Assembly: GCA_015039365.1 (NCBI GenBank)
Contig: WION01000374.1
Span: 1-51,695, forward strand
Direction of reading: 5' to 3'
DNA length: 51,695 nucleotides
Source of the DNA: Amanita rubescens
Taxonomy: Eukaryota > Basidiomycota > Agaricomycetes > Agaricales > Amanitaceae
Part shown: in pieces, positions 23,452 to 33,692 of the stretch
How the letters are laid out: each line of letters begins with the position of its first letter
How positions within the stretch are numbered: the stretch's first letter is position 1
The notes under the pieces: model-generated
What the model was told of the DNA's origin: nothing
Seen by the model: only the letters and a program-made list of their open reading frames with translations
Database searches by the model: none
Position numbers and translations under genes: made by a program

Positions 23452-24535
23452 AAAAGGAGTTTTTATCGATATAACAGAGATGTAAACCATGATGTATAAG
23501 AATTATCTGGGCAACCGTCTATAAACATAATTCGCTTGTCGTCATACTTGTCTTTACAAGGACAAGCAATTATATTAGACCACAATACGATTACACTTGT
23601 CATCACAAGTAAAATCGTCACGCGTGCAACTTGTCGATCAGGTGAACACGCCACATCATATTCTCGTATTGCTGTGCAAAGAGAATATATACTCCTTTAC
23701 CATTAAGGTGCTAGTCACCTTTACACCACATAAGGCGTTGGACGCCTTTAGATATAATAGGAGAACACACGAGTCAGCGTACATAATTTGAACTTGTAAA
23801 GAAACAAGGAATAATTATTGCACTCGTTGCACATACGAGCAGAGAGTATTTGCAAGGGAGGAAGCTCCCCTTGTAGAGATACTATACTCGTCTAAATAGT
23901 GTATTTAGGAAGACACGTCAAGTTGTTACTTGACAATGCGACATATACACACTCGCATATCCATCAAGAGGATTCTTTTCACACAAAGAATCATCGTCAT
24001 ATATCTTGCTATTTACATAGCTTGATATTTATGCAAGTTGTTAAACGTTATCGTTTACCTGCCAAAAATATTCATTTAGCACTTAAGGATATATTCTTAT
24101 CCTTTATCAAACAAAGTAATAAATCATATCAGAGACAGCGAAGGCAGTAGAGCAAGCCCCTTCTCGATAAATATGATTTCACACACTTTGTAAGGCTTGA
24201 AGCCTGGGGGTGCTTTTATAAATGGATATTATCAATATGACAGGAAACTCGATTTTTGATAAATCGATTCAAACAATATACGTCATTGTATTGGCTTTTA
24301 GACAAAGTCATATCCTATACCTTTAGGATTAAACAATGATAAATATTGTATAACGTATACAACAAGCATTATAGGAATATTAAAGAAATATATAATACAA
24401 GGGATTAAGGTGAAAGCAGCATATAGTCTGGATCCCCGTACTTGTACACGAAAACGAGAGATCTTCCGTGAAGACTTTTTAGTCTTGCAATTCCGGTGAC
24501 TCGTACAAAATATTTCATATATTCCTGGATAACTT

Positions 24536-24547
24536 AGCGAGGGGGTG
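24536..24547 (+). promoter_or_regulatory. Polypurine tract of the copia-like element
   Basis: A purine-rich agcgaggggg run directly precedes the right LTR, the expected position for plus-strand priming. Confidence 0.6.
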
Positions 24548-25033
24548 TGTTAAAGTTATCTTATCTAATCATATAAGATAACGTATATCTTATCTTATCT
24601 CATATAAGATAACACATCATATCTTATCCTATAGATTAGGATATACAGATTAGATGTACATACATGCATATATGTATTCACATACATATATACATGTACA
24701 TATACATACATAGGATACTGGAATATCCTATAGTCGCTTGCGTCATCCCATTACTGCGGTAGACGCGTCATAGCTGCGCTAGACGTCATATCATACGTCA
24801 TGCACAGCTCTTCCTCTATTTACTATACATTGTACTTATTAGGATACTAGTAGTATATAAGACTACCTGTACGTAGGTACAAATAAGAACCTTCCTTCTC
24901 CTCTTACCACCACATCCTATATCCATAGGATAGTGAGTTATCGTTTGAGGTCGTCACCGCCACTCTACACTCCACTCTAAGTAAGTATTCACTTTAATAC
25001 TTAGACGCTGCGCTGCTGGGCGTATCTTCGTCA
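24548..25033 (+). repeat. Right LTR of the copia-like element
   Basis: 486 bp, apparently identical to 17200-17685, and followed by the GCGAG target duplication (25034-25038). Confidence 0.92.
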
Positions 25034-25114
25034 GCGAGGGAGGATGGTTGGTTCCCACTGGTGCGTCGGGGTGGCAAAACACCTAAGTGTTTCGTAGAGC
25101 CGACTCCAGGTTAG
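25034..25114 (+). pseudogene. Spt5-like gene, 3' terminal fragment
   Basis: Removing the retroelement and one GCGAG joins GETYVTRDA to REDGWFPLVRRGGKTPKCFV and a stop at 25112-25114, all in frame. This is the expected end of the Spt5-like family (REDGWFPL). It shows the element interrupted this gene's coding sequence and that the insertion junction is precise. Confidence 0.85.
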
Positions 25115-25345
25115 CCAGGTGTGACCCGAAGTAGACGATCTCATTCTGCTTTCTTAGATTTTGATATATTATACTACTATCCATAAACGGCAATGAAAAA
25201 TTAATTATTGATTATAAATCGGTGGTGACCGGGGTACGTTTGCAAAACAACATCGGCAATCTGCCGATGGCAATGGAAAAACGGTTTTCGGAATGTGAAT
25301 TTAAGATTATGCAACGCAAATTCGAGCATGCCCTTCCCTGTTGCA
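25093..25345 (+). repeat. Duplicated segment, plus-strand copy
   Basis: Matches the reverse complement of 2739-2989. It covers the last few codons of the Spt5-like gene and its downstream flank, which suggests this is the original location and the 2.7 kb copy is derived. Confidence 0.8.
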
Positions 25346-25612
25346 GTACAATCTACTACCACGGCGTTCCGCCTCCGATCATTAGCCCCCCGACGCCCGA
25401 AATCCCGGGCCCGACAGGCTAGTTTGCCATGCGCACATATGTACCTTGATACAAAGGTTTCCTCAGATCAATTGAAGCTTATCATACGGCATCAAGTTTA
25501 TCCGCCGTCTGATAGGAAGAAGTAGGAAGATCTCTGAAGATCTGTCCTGACTTGGAGTGATAGCCGAGAATAATACACGTCGCCGAACTGCAACTCAGGT
25601 GTAAGAAACAGC
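25346..25612. other. Repeat-containing spacer
   Basis: Holds a segment (about 25453-25578) repeated at about 30506-30612, with atcaattgaagctta and tttatccgccgtctgatagg as landmarks. No gene is supported. Confidence 0.6.
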
Positions 25613-27072
25613 CTACAATTTATTAATTTGGGCTAATTCGTCATTCATTTGTTCAAGATTTCCCGCCGCCAACGTCTCTAAGTCAACCAGGTATACCACA
25701 CCACCCTTCTTGCAAAAGTTGCGTCGTGCAATATCACCGTGAACATATCCTGCCGAGTGGATGCGAGCAAGAGCGGGTCTCATGAGAGCCCTCGTCTGGG
25801 TATCGATTTCCCCGTCTTCCGGGATCGCAGTACCAACATCTTCAAGAGCAAGGAGCCTCAAGAGTCCCCAAACATCGTAATATCCATAGACGCGTGGGAT
25901 AACTGTACCTTGCAAATTCTGCAAAGTGGCATAATTGCGCGCCTCCAGATTGAGTGCATCGATGGAATCTCTCCTCTGAAAAAGATCCACAATTTTGCAG
26001 AAGACATTCAGGTTACCTCCGGCCAAGATTCCTCTCTCCAGTTTTGCCTTTAATGTAGAGCCTCGTCGCGGAACATGACGCACGGCACTACGGTCGAAAT
26101 GGCAAAGACGAGGGTCAAGTGGCAAAACCTGATATGATCCGTTCACGACGACAGAATGGTACGACCGTGCCTCCGCGATGGCTGCGTCACGGTTACGAAT
26201 AGCTGTGAGAGTTACACCGAAGTATCGGTCATCGGGTGCTTTGGCAGGGGTTGGGGAACTATGAAACCGGATAGAATCAGTTTCTGCAAGCAAAATGGTG
26301 CCCACAAAGGCTTTGAGCATACTTGGCGAATGATCCGAATCAACATCAAACTTGATTGGCCCGTAGTACTGCAACTTCGTTATCGGCAGTCTCTAATATG
26401 CGTTGGAAAAACCAAGCATACTGCATATTACTGAGTATGCCATATTTGTTGTCGTTAAACGTCATATAGCCGTAGAGTTGGAAGACAGCGTCGATTGACT
26501 GTCGCTCCCGAACATTTAAGTTTGCATTTTTATGTGCTTTACGTCGAAAATACGCAGGCAAGTCCTCAAGAGGAGCCGCCCATTTTGTCTTGTACTCTAC
26601 CTGTCCCACAAAGATGAGGCCTGTCAAAAACAGAAATCATTGATACACGTACCACAACCCTGGGATGCATGGTGGTATCCCGCAACCAAGAAAAGTCGGG
26701 CTCCCCAACGATCTAATTTTTCCCAGAAGGCGAGGAGAACCATCCTTCAATCCCAAGTATACCCAGAACATCTACCACCAAATCGTGCAGTTGTACTTCC
26801 GCCACCCGTCGAACAGCTTCTTCGTCCGTTACGCGTGGTTGTTTCTTTCGTAGGGGTCCGAGGTCATATTCGGCGCCCAAGGGAATGTTCATAGCGGACA
26901 TGCGAGCACCAATAGCGTCATTAATCTCTGTTTCAAATGTATCCCATCAAACCAAATGTTCAAGATCCGTTCGTGGAAACGCTCGTTCCTTTGTGTACGC
27001 GGAACTGTGAAAATCTTCGAACCACACGAAACCTGTTGAATTGTAAGACAAAGTTGGGAGCGTGGTTTTCAT
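25613..27072 (-). pseudogene. Fungal protein-kinase-like gene, inactivated
   Basis: A decayed member of a large Agaricomycete kinase-like family. From the start at 27072, a conserved N-terminus (SYNSTGFVWFEDFHSSAYTK) leads through GEPDFSWLRD, then VEYKTKWAAPLEDLPAYF (after an intron ending gacag) and QLYGYMTFNDNKYGILS. A kinase C-lobe follows, with IHSAGYVHGDIARRNF (catalytic loop, HGD..RN) and VYLVDLE in place of DFG. Three lesions are visible: TGA at 26949-26947 where Trp is expected, TAG at 26715-26713, and a one-base frame shift near 26365 between ...ETADNE and KLQYYGPI. It lies between retroelement debris and duplicated DUR3 fragments. Confidence 0.82.
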
Positions 27073-27164
27073 AATGTTCGAGATTTGTTTGAGGGGGACG
27101 CGAGTGTCCTACCCAGTCGAGTCGGAGTGAGCTTGACGATCATGTTATGTGAGCATATCTACAG

Positions 27165-27287
27165 CACGCACAGACCATTTTGTTAGCAATTATCCTTGTA
27201 TGTTATGACGAAGCCTCCTTTACATTTACTTACATTGTTCTAGGTCTTCGCATTTACTGTTTACGTAACAAGTCCAAGAATTGGGAG
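27165..27287 (+). pseudogene. DUR3 fragment 1
   Basis: Closely matches about 290-412 of the urea transporter gene, including the complete intron (gtatgtt...gttctag) and parts of both flanking exons. Retention of the intron shows a DNA-level duplication, not a processed copy. Similarity ends after aattgggag. Confidence 0.85.
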
Positions 27288-27566
27288 GAACAGGCGTCCA
27301 AACGATTTGAACTATTGATGAGTCTTGACTCTTTGACCAGACACACCATACTACTAGTAATGCACTTCTCTGTTTTCACTTTTACAACTCCCTCTCGACA
27401 TTCTTCTGAACATACATCCTTAGCTCAAACAAGCTAGCGGACTTAATAATCTTTCAGAGAAAAAAGAGAAATATCACAAATCCATCAGGTCATCTGAATC
27501 TGCTCTTTGATCTGTGTCATTGGCCTGTTTGTATCCTAAAGTCTATGAATGTTCATGTAATAATTG
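27288..27566. other. Spacer
   Basis: I see nothing recognisable here apart from the edge of the DUR3 fragment. Confidence 0.4.
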
Positions 27567-29870
27567 CTATGTACTCACTTCATTTAAAATAGTGTCAAGG
27601 ATCTTTGCATGTTTTCGATCAAACTGGCCCATTGGCAACTCACTTGCATAAACAATGGTTGTCCACTTCCACTCCTCCCCCAGTTTCTGGTTATCCCGGG
27701 CTTCCTCCGCATTCCTCAACCCTGAGCCTACCATAACTAGGTGCCATTTGACACCTGTTTTGTGATTCATCCCATCACGAATCTCGAGAAGGCCATCTGT
27801 TGCAGGCTTATGTACTCCACTTATTGTGTACTGTAGCGCCCATACATCATCTTCAAAGCGAATGATAGCGTCAACACCTTTGAAGTTGGGCTCTACAGGT
27901 CGCCAGTAGAAATTGTGTGGCGGCTGGATGCGCTTCAGCGCAGTGGAGCCTGCAATCATCCTAGAAGGCACAGGAATGTGGTGTAGTGTTCCATCTAGGG
28001 TATATGCCCCAAGTTTTTCACGCTTCGGTTCGGAAAGGCGGTTATGGGCATAATGCTCAAATAGCCATTCTGCAGCACTACAAAAAGACGGATAACTGCT
28101 GAGCATCCTGAAAAAAGTATGCTGTTGGGCTGCCGCTTGGCGGGACATAGCTAGGCCAAAAGTACGAGAGAGAAACGGGGTTGGGATCTCCAAGGTATAG
28201 CTTCCTCGCCTGGTTTTCTTTGGCCTGACGGTAAATACCTTACAAGAAAAGTTGTCACCGAAATTCAAATCGATGAGTTCCAGAAAAACTGCTGAAAATT
28301 CGGCTGCTAGTTTGTGGGCCGCTGTGTCGACTTCATTCTTGTAACCATCCTCGTCGAAATTACTGGTGAGAATGTCGATGATGACACTGGGGCTCGGTCC
28401 ATATTTCTCAAAGAGAGATTTACCTTGCGGAATTTCGAGGGCTTTGAGAGCGCTGGTATGAATACATCAGTGGAAGAACGGTGTAGCACACAATACCACG
28501 TACAGCAATGTTTGAAACTCCTCAGGCCCCCACACGTCCATGATGTACTTACTAGCGCCAAGGATTTTTACCCAACGCTTCCAATGAGTCGAAGACGGCG
28601 AGCTCGTGTGTATGACGTGAAACGCTGACTGCCAGAAGGCGGCGCAAGGGCCGTCTCGAGCGCCTACATCAGTATCGGAAAGTGCCCAGGTCCCTTCTGG
28701 AACACAACCATATGATGTTGTTGAATGCAAAGTTACACCATTCTGATCGAAGAGGCAATATTTATGCGTATCGATCTGGAAAGCGACGGAGCCCCGGTCA
28801 TGAAGCCGACGTGCCAACACGTAAAATAAGAATAGAGACTTTCCTATCAAGTTAAATCAGCCAGAGCCATGCATTCGAGAGTCGACGGACCGATTCCTGG
28901 TTGACCTGTGACTAGCGTTGCCCTCGGTTGTTTTGGCGTCATGAGCGTACGCTCAAGGATATAGTTGTATGCTGCGACATACTCATTACGGATGAGGAGG
29001 ATTTTGTCTGGACGTATGATTAGATTGAAGGCGTCGAAAGGCGCAAGGTCGAGAATTGAGCAGGCCAATTCATCCCTGTGGTCAATCCGATCTTTACCCC
29101 ACAAATGGGTGTGGAGCTCGTGGAGGCTCGCAAGTACGTTGTCATCGTCTGAAGAGCCATGCGGGAGATTTGAATTCTGAGACGTGGATAGTGGGATGGT
29201 TGCTAATAGGGGTAAATATCAGTGTTATGATGCATATAGGAATGAGAAGTCGAAGGAGAGATGCCGAGGAGTCAGATGAGAATGGAAGACATGAGGCTGA
29301 AAGCTAACACAACGCCCACTCACCCGCTTTATGTCTTTTACCCCTCTCTTCATCGGAACCAATGCCATCGAGGTTACGCTTGCGGGCGGCTGTGGAGGTG
29401 GCAAGTGCAAGCACAGAATCGTGCGGTGTGATAACACATATGATTCAAAACCGAGAACCGTGGAGATTTACTCTCACTCACCAGTGGTCGGGGCCTTTAC
29501 AATTATGTGGAGGAACGGGGTGGACGGTTGATTCGGCCAAAGTTCCGAGACGGACTCCCGTGTCAACTTTTTGGTGCCCTCAAGATCCCCAAGTCTTAGG
29601 TTGCTGAGAGAGGGCTCGTCGTAATCGTTGAGATTAACGTTGACCTGCGGGAGTAAGCCAATGTCACTTCACTTAGCGACTCATCAATGTCGCTCACCTT
29701 CCACAATTTGGCAGAGTGTAAGCATCAACATCCTTAAAGGTAACCGCACACGCCTGTTTTATCTTTTGCCTCAAAGTGCCAGTCACACAATCGTGCCCCA
29801 CGGTAACTGGAAAGACGCTATATTCCCCTTCGATAACACAATTGAGATTAAGCTGGCGAGGGTTATCCAT
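27567..29870 (-). CDS. Crinkler (CRN)-type P-loop NTPase / nuclease-fold protein
   Basis: A multi-exon CRN-family gene. From the start at 29870 it encodes a small ubiquitin-like header domain (LNLNCVIEGEYSVFPVTVG), then a basic linker (KRNLDG...RGKRHK, possibly a nuclear signal). A P-loop NTPase follows (GQPGIGKS; the Walker A codons are split by a 47 bp intron, 28844-28890). The C-terminal region has a restriction-endonuclease-like pattern (FKGVDAIIR ... WALQYTIS) and the protein ends at 27567. Proteins of this architecture act in the nucleus as effectors or in conflict systems; which applies here is unknown. Most exons join in frame. One oddity is a two-base excess (gg at 29710-29711) that shifts the frame at the end of the header domain, so the gene may be inactive or the read imperfect. 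Confidence 0.75.
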
Positions 29871-30245
29871 GGTCTGAGATCACTGGCGAATAACACACGT
29901 CAACAACGTTTGAAGAAGATATGTGTTCTAAAAATGTACATCGCGTCAACGCGACAACGTCGAAATGTTAATATACGGGTTCTGGAAAGATCGGCCCCCA
30001 ATGGGCATAGCGGGTTATAGTAGGTTATAGTTTGGTCCGACGCAGAACAAGGCCACATTGACAGTCACGCTGTCACAAATATCTTATCCTCAAAGATTGA
30101 AATTGCGTTTGAACGATCCATAATTCACCTGCACAGTGGCACACCATGGCCAGAAGCAATAAGAAATAAACGAGTGAACGGAACAACAAAATGTGATCGA
30201 CGATAAGATAAACATGTAGAAACCCGAACGATAAGATAGGGAAGG

Positions 30246-30490
30246 TAACGAAGCCTCCTTTACATTTACAGGAACAGGCACAGGCCAATCCTGTTCCCTG
30301 TAATTTCCAAGAAGCCTACTGGCAACCTGCTATCGCGAGTCGACCCGCTGGGGGGCCTCGCTTGGTATATGTTTCTATACTGAACTATGAATTAATTAAT
30401 TATCTTTCGCCGTTAATTTTAACACTTGTCAGGTTTGCCATTCCATTCATGTTCTCAACTACTCTCAGTCTTGCCGCTTGGCTCTACGAA
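30246..30490 (+). pseudogene. DUR3 fragment 2 (internally deleted)
   Basis: Matches pieces of about 343-760 of the urea transporter gene in the same order, with internal deletions. Parts between cctcctttacattta and caggaacaggcac are missing, and so is the segment encoding most of the GSYLTMRSKNG region. The intron after the GGLAW codons is retained. It breaks off after gctctacgaaat. Confidence 0.82.
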
Positions 30491-30505
30491 ATTGTCTCAA
30501 TTTCC

Positions 30506-30612
30506 TCAGATCAATTGAAGCTTAACATACGGCATCAAGTTTATCCGCCGTCTGATAGGAAGATCTCTGACGATCTGTCCTAACCTGGAGTGATAGCCGA
30601 GAATAATACACC
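30506..30612 (+). repeat. Second copy of the 25.45 kb repeat
   Basis: Shares atcaattgaagctta, tttatccgccgtctgatagg and gagtgatagccgagaataat with about 25453-25578. The earlier copy has a ~10 bp duplication (gaagtagga). Confidence 0.8.
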
Positions 30613-30803
30613 GTCTCTGGATAATCGGCTATAATCCGGCGGGTGTGGGCGATACAAGCGATCTGCGATACATTGCACCGGACTCCAGTATGTTCACATC
30701 TTTTTAGGATGAAGTATATCCATCACAGGTATAATTTCAGATATAACCAACGCAACTTGACGCTACGTCACCCACATCTAAACTATTCCACCGCTCCGAA
30801 ACA

Positions 30804-31761
30804 ATGTCATCCGAACAACTCAAGCTCAAATTTTATCGACTCGATGTTTTTACTACAGTGCCCTACAAAGGCAACCCCCTTGCGATTGTCCACCTACCAC
30901 CGGGTCGCGATCTAGAACCGGAAAAGAAGCTGAGCATCGCACGGGAATTCAACCTATCAGAAACTGTTTTTTTTGCACGAAAACGGCGGGGATCGATTTG
31001 ACCAGACGAATATTGACATATATACGACGTCTGAGGAGTTACCATTTGCCGGGCATCCGACGATCGGTTCTGGCTGGCATCTTTTGAACAATGTCCGACC
31101 CGGGATGAGCGAGACAACGCTTCTGACCAAAGCGGGGTCAATCCCTGTGGTCCTACTCCCCACCAATGGAGCAGGTGGCCCAGGCATAGCGAGAGTCAAG
31201 CTCAGAGTCCCTGTCGACTTCAAAGTACATGCGCCATATGCACACCCTACAATCAAGAAAGATCAGGCACGCCTCGCCCCCGACGACTATGTGAATGGGT
31301 TGGATGGGTTGGAGGTTGTTGCGTCCATAGTGAAGGGTATGACCTTTCTCCTAGTGCAGCTCAAATCGACGGATGCACTTGCGCGGCTTGGGTCATTTAC
31401 ACAGAGAATAGCAATACATGGCTTGGGAGACTGGTCGGGATTCATTGGCCTTTATGCATTCACCGTCCTCGACAAGGAAGCGGGGAATGGCGAACTGAAC
31501 GGTACATTACATGTTCAAACGAGAATGTTTGACGCGACGTTGGAAGATCCTGCAACAGGTTCTGCGGCGAGTACGCTGGCAGGTTGGTTAGCACAGAGAG
31601 AGGGAAAAGGTAAGTGGGCTGTGGAAATCGTGCAGGGCGTAGAGATGGGCAGGAGAAGTGAAATTGGAGTGGTGGTTACCATCTGCGACGACGGCGAAAT
31701 AAAGGCCATTGAGCTAGTGGGGTCTGCAGTTCAGGTGATGGAAGGTCATCTTTGGGTATAA
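30804..31761 (+). pseudogene. PhzF-like isomerase/epimerase, single frameshift
   Basis: A PhzC/PhzF-superfamily isomerase (diaminopimelate-epimerase fold) of about 320 residues, near the usual family length. The start at 30804 gives LKFYRLDVFTTVPYKGNPLA and FNLSETVFF, with the catalytic Glu. The second frame then carries ELPFAGHPTIGSG and EDPATGSAAS and ends at 31761 (VMEGHLWV). The two frames meet at a run of eight T (30967-30974); seven T would make the gene one intact, intronless ORF. It is therefore either a recent pseudogene or a homopolymer sequencing error. The substrate is unknown. Confidence 0.85.
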
Positions 31762-31818
31762 TCGTGTGTGTATCGTATCGTAGTCGTATCGATGTAACAG
31801 ACAGCCAATGCAATACAG

Positions 31819-33519
31819 TTATGTTGAACTCGTGGAGTTTTTTATATCCATAGTCCAAGTCGTAAGCGTGGAAATCGTCTTGAATGCCTCTATCATCGCG
31901 GGCACCACAAAGGGCGTCCGACATTCCCTCTCCACATCGTTCAGAAGATTCTCCACTTCGATGCGCCTCTTCCTCTCTCCAACAAGTTCTTTTTCCAATT
32001 CCTCTCGCCTTTCCCGCTCCGCTTTTAGTTCCACATCAACGGTCGATAGCTTGGATCGCACTGCATCTAGGCTATCCTGCATCTTTTTAAGCGATTCTTC
32101 CAACCTGCGGCGATCCTCCTTCTCATTCTCGAGCTTGCGCTCCATTTCTGTCAGGTCGACTGAACAAGTATTGTTGAATTGATCAGGAGATTAAAGAAGT
32201 CGGTAAATAAGGTCCAATCACGCATATCAACACTTACTGCTGTAGGATTTCCAGACGCGAGGAATGCATACTAAAGGGTTGTACGAATTGAATTCCGATG
32301 TCGTGGGTTCAACTTTGTCCGTTAACTTTGGCTCCTGCTACATGTCAATGCTAATTTTAAAGAATCTAGCAAGTCGTACCTCGCCAGAGTTCTTGTCCGT
32401 CCATGTTTGTTCCGATATACTAACGTTACTACACGTTAGCTTTAATTCACATGCAAACAGCATCTCTTGCCTTGTAGACGTTGAGGTGGAAGGGGCGATA
32501 GAGCCGTTGAATCTTGTTGAGCGTCGTACGGGCTTTGAACTGCTTCCGGGAGTAGGCGCACCAGATTGGCCATTGCTTCGTTGCTTTCCAGTTGAAACAG
32601 ACGGCCGAGATCGGTTGGATGGCGATGTTTTTTGCGGGGTCTAGGAAGACACCTCAAAAGTTGATGCGCGAGAAAGCAAAGGCGAACCCACGAATGTCCG
32701 CCCAGCTTGCAGTGCCAAGTCCGGCATCCTGTCTCTTCCATCGGCATCTATCCTAGAACGCTTCGAGGGACTTGGTACCAAACCATCAGAGGCGCGTCTG
32801 CGGGATGTGCTCGCCCTGAGTTCTCTATTCGTAGCTATCGTGTTGTCAGTTGAGTACCCTCTTTTTCTCCCTTGAATACTACTGTCACGGGCAGAGCCGG
32901 ATGTTGTACTATTGAGGTTGGATTGTGTATCACCGGGGTTTTGACTGGTACCCGAATCGACGGGACTTTAATCGCAGAGTAAGAACCCGGAAAACAGAAG
33001 TAGAAGGGAGAGCTCACGTTTCCTGAAGAGTTATCCATTCGCTATCAAAAACATAGCTCTGTTAGCTACGTTCTCTGTTAAGATGCACACAAAGCCGCAA
33101 CGTATAGGAGCTCGGCTCCAGGTGCACTTGAAGGTGATCTGAACGTACATGTCTAGCTGATTCGGCCTCGCTTCGGAGTCCCAGAAGTGCGGAGCTTTCG
33201 ATCGATAAACTAGTGATTTCAGTCGTCTGTACAATGGCTGTTGTGTCACACAACAAGCGCTGGCATTAGCATCATTGTCTCCCACGAGGAAAGAACGACT
33301 CATAATGCGCACACTGGTCAATGTCGTGATCCATATCGCTTTCATACAGCCCGGAGAAACAAAAGTAATATTACATTCGGCTGGTGTAGGAAACTTGAGC
33401 TTCTGTAGGTCCTGCTTAAGCTGCGCGTTGGCATCGGATGAAGCCTTCGAGAAGAGCTGAGTAGCCTTGATTCCGTGGTGGTATCGTACATTGATAGTCA
33501 GGATATAGGGAGTAGACAT
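31819..33519 (-). CDS. Tandem paralogue B: N-terminal KATQ domain + coiled-coil protein
   Basis: Unrecognised lineage-specific gene. Exon 1 (from 33519) encodes YILTINVRYHHGIKATQLFS...ECNITFVSPGCMKAIWI. Later exons give ARHVRSDHLQVHLEPSSYTL and ENEWITLQET, then a Ser/Arg-rich low-complexity part. The final exon (32145-31819) is a coiled coil ending NDVERECRTPFVVPAMIEAF. Both ends closely match the next gene (33693-37267), showing a tandem duplication. Exon joins in the middle are uncertain: the Ser-rich reading meets a TAG near 32641, so this copy may be broken. The coiled coil is much shorter than in paralogue A. Function unknown. Confidence 0.5.
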
Positions 33520-33692
33520 GATGGTAGGGGTCCCGGGATAATATCACCTTAGGTGCTTCCTACGGTTCTACATTCGGTGATATAGCGGTGTTTTATGACG
33601 TAATGTATAGTACAATTAGTTTTAGATAAGAAACTTTCTAATCTTATCAGTCAAAATCTTAAAAGGGGAGGAGAACACGTACATGTACATGT

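Larger units (their letters stand above)
19860..24547. other. Non-coding, inverted-repeat-rich interior of the copia-like element
   Basis: 4.7 kb of AT-rich sequence with no pol motif on either strand. The longest ORF (23008-23451, 147 codons) is unrecognised. Short inverted repeats with 7-11 bp arms and loops of roughly 8 bases follow one another throughout. Longer interspersed repeats also occur. A ~45 bp block containing ccttgccgttgaaacttat appears near 20270, 20338 and 21340. A block containing atcattgcca near 20030 and 20490 has a related copy (gtcattgcca) near 22008. A block containing cagacccaatactgct appears near 21847 and 21944. Confidence 0.7.
17200..25033 (+). mobile_element. Full-length copia-like LTR element lacking pol (hairpin-rich)
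   Basis: A complete 7,834 bp element: 486 bp LTRs at both ends, a primer-binding site, a polypurine tract and a 5 bp target duplication (GCGAG). The primer site just inside the left LTR (ggttatgggcccc) is complementary to the anticodon arm of initiator-Met tRNA, as in Drosophila copia, which uses a half tRNA. It has one gag-like ORF (18711-19859) and no recognisable protease, integrase, reverse transcriptase or RNase H in the 4.7 kb after it. It is therefore probably a non-autonomous gag-only (TR-GAG/LARD-like) element mobilised in trans. The two LTRs look identical by eye, so insertion was recent. It sits in the last exon of the Spt5-like gene. Confidence 0.9.
29871..30803. other. Intergenic mosaic of duplicated fragments
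   Basis: Contains DUR3 fragment 2 (about 30246-30490) and the second copy of the 25.45 kb repeat (about 30506-30612). Apart from these and the promoter regions of the flanking genes, nothing is recognisable. Confidence 0.6.

Noticed and set aside
19860..24547. Possible hidden pol region of the copia-like element
   Set aside because: I looked in all frames for protease, integrase zinc-binding, DDE and YxDD reverse transcriptase patterns and found none; only short chance frames occur.
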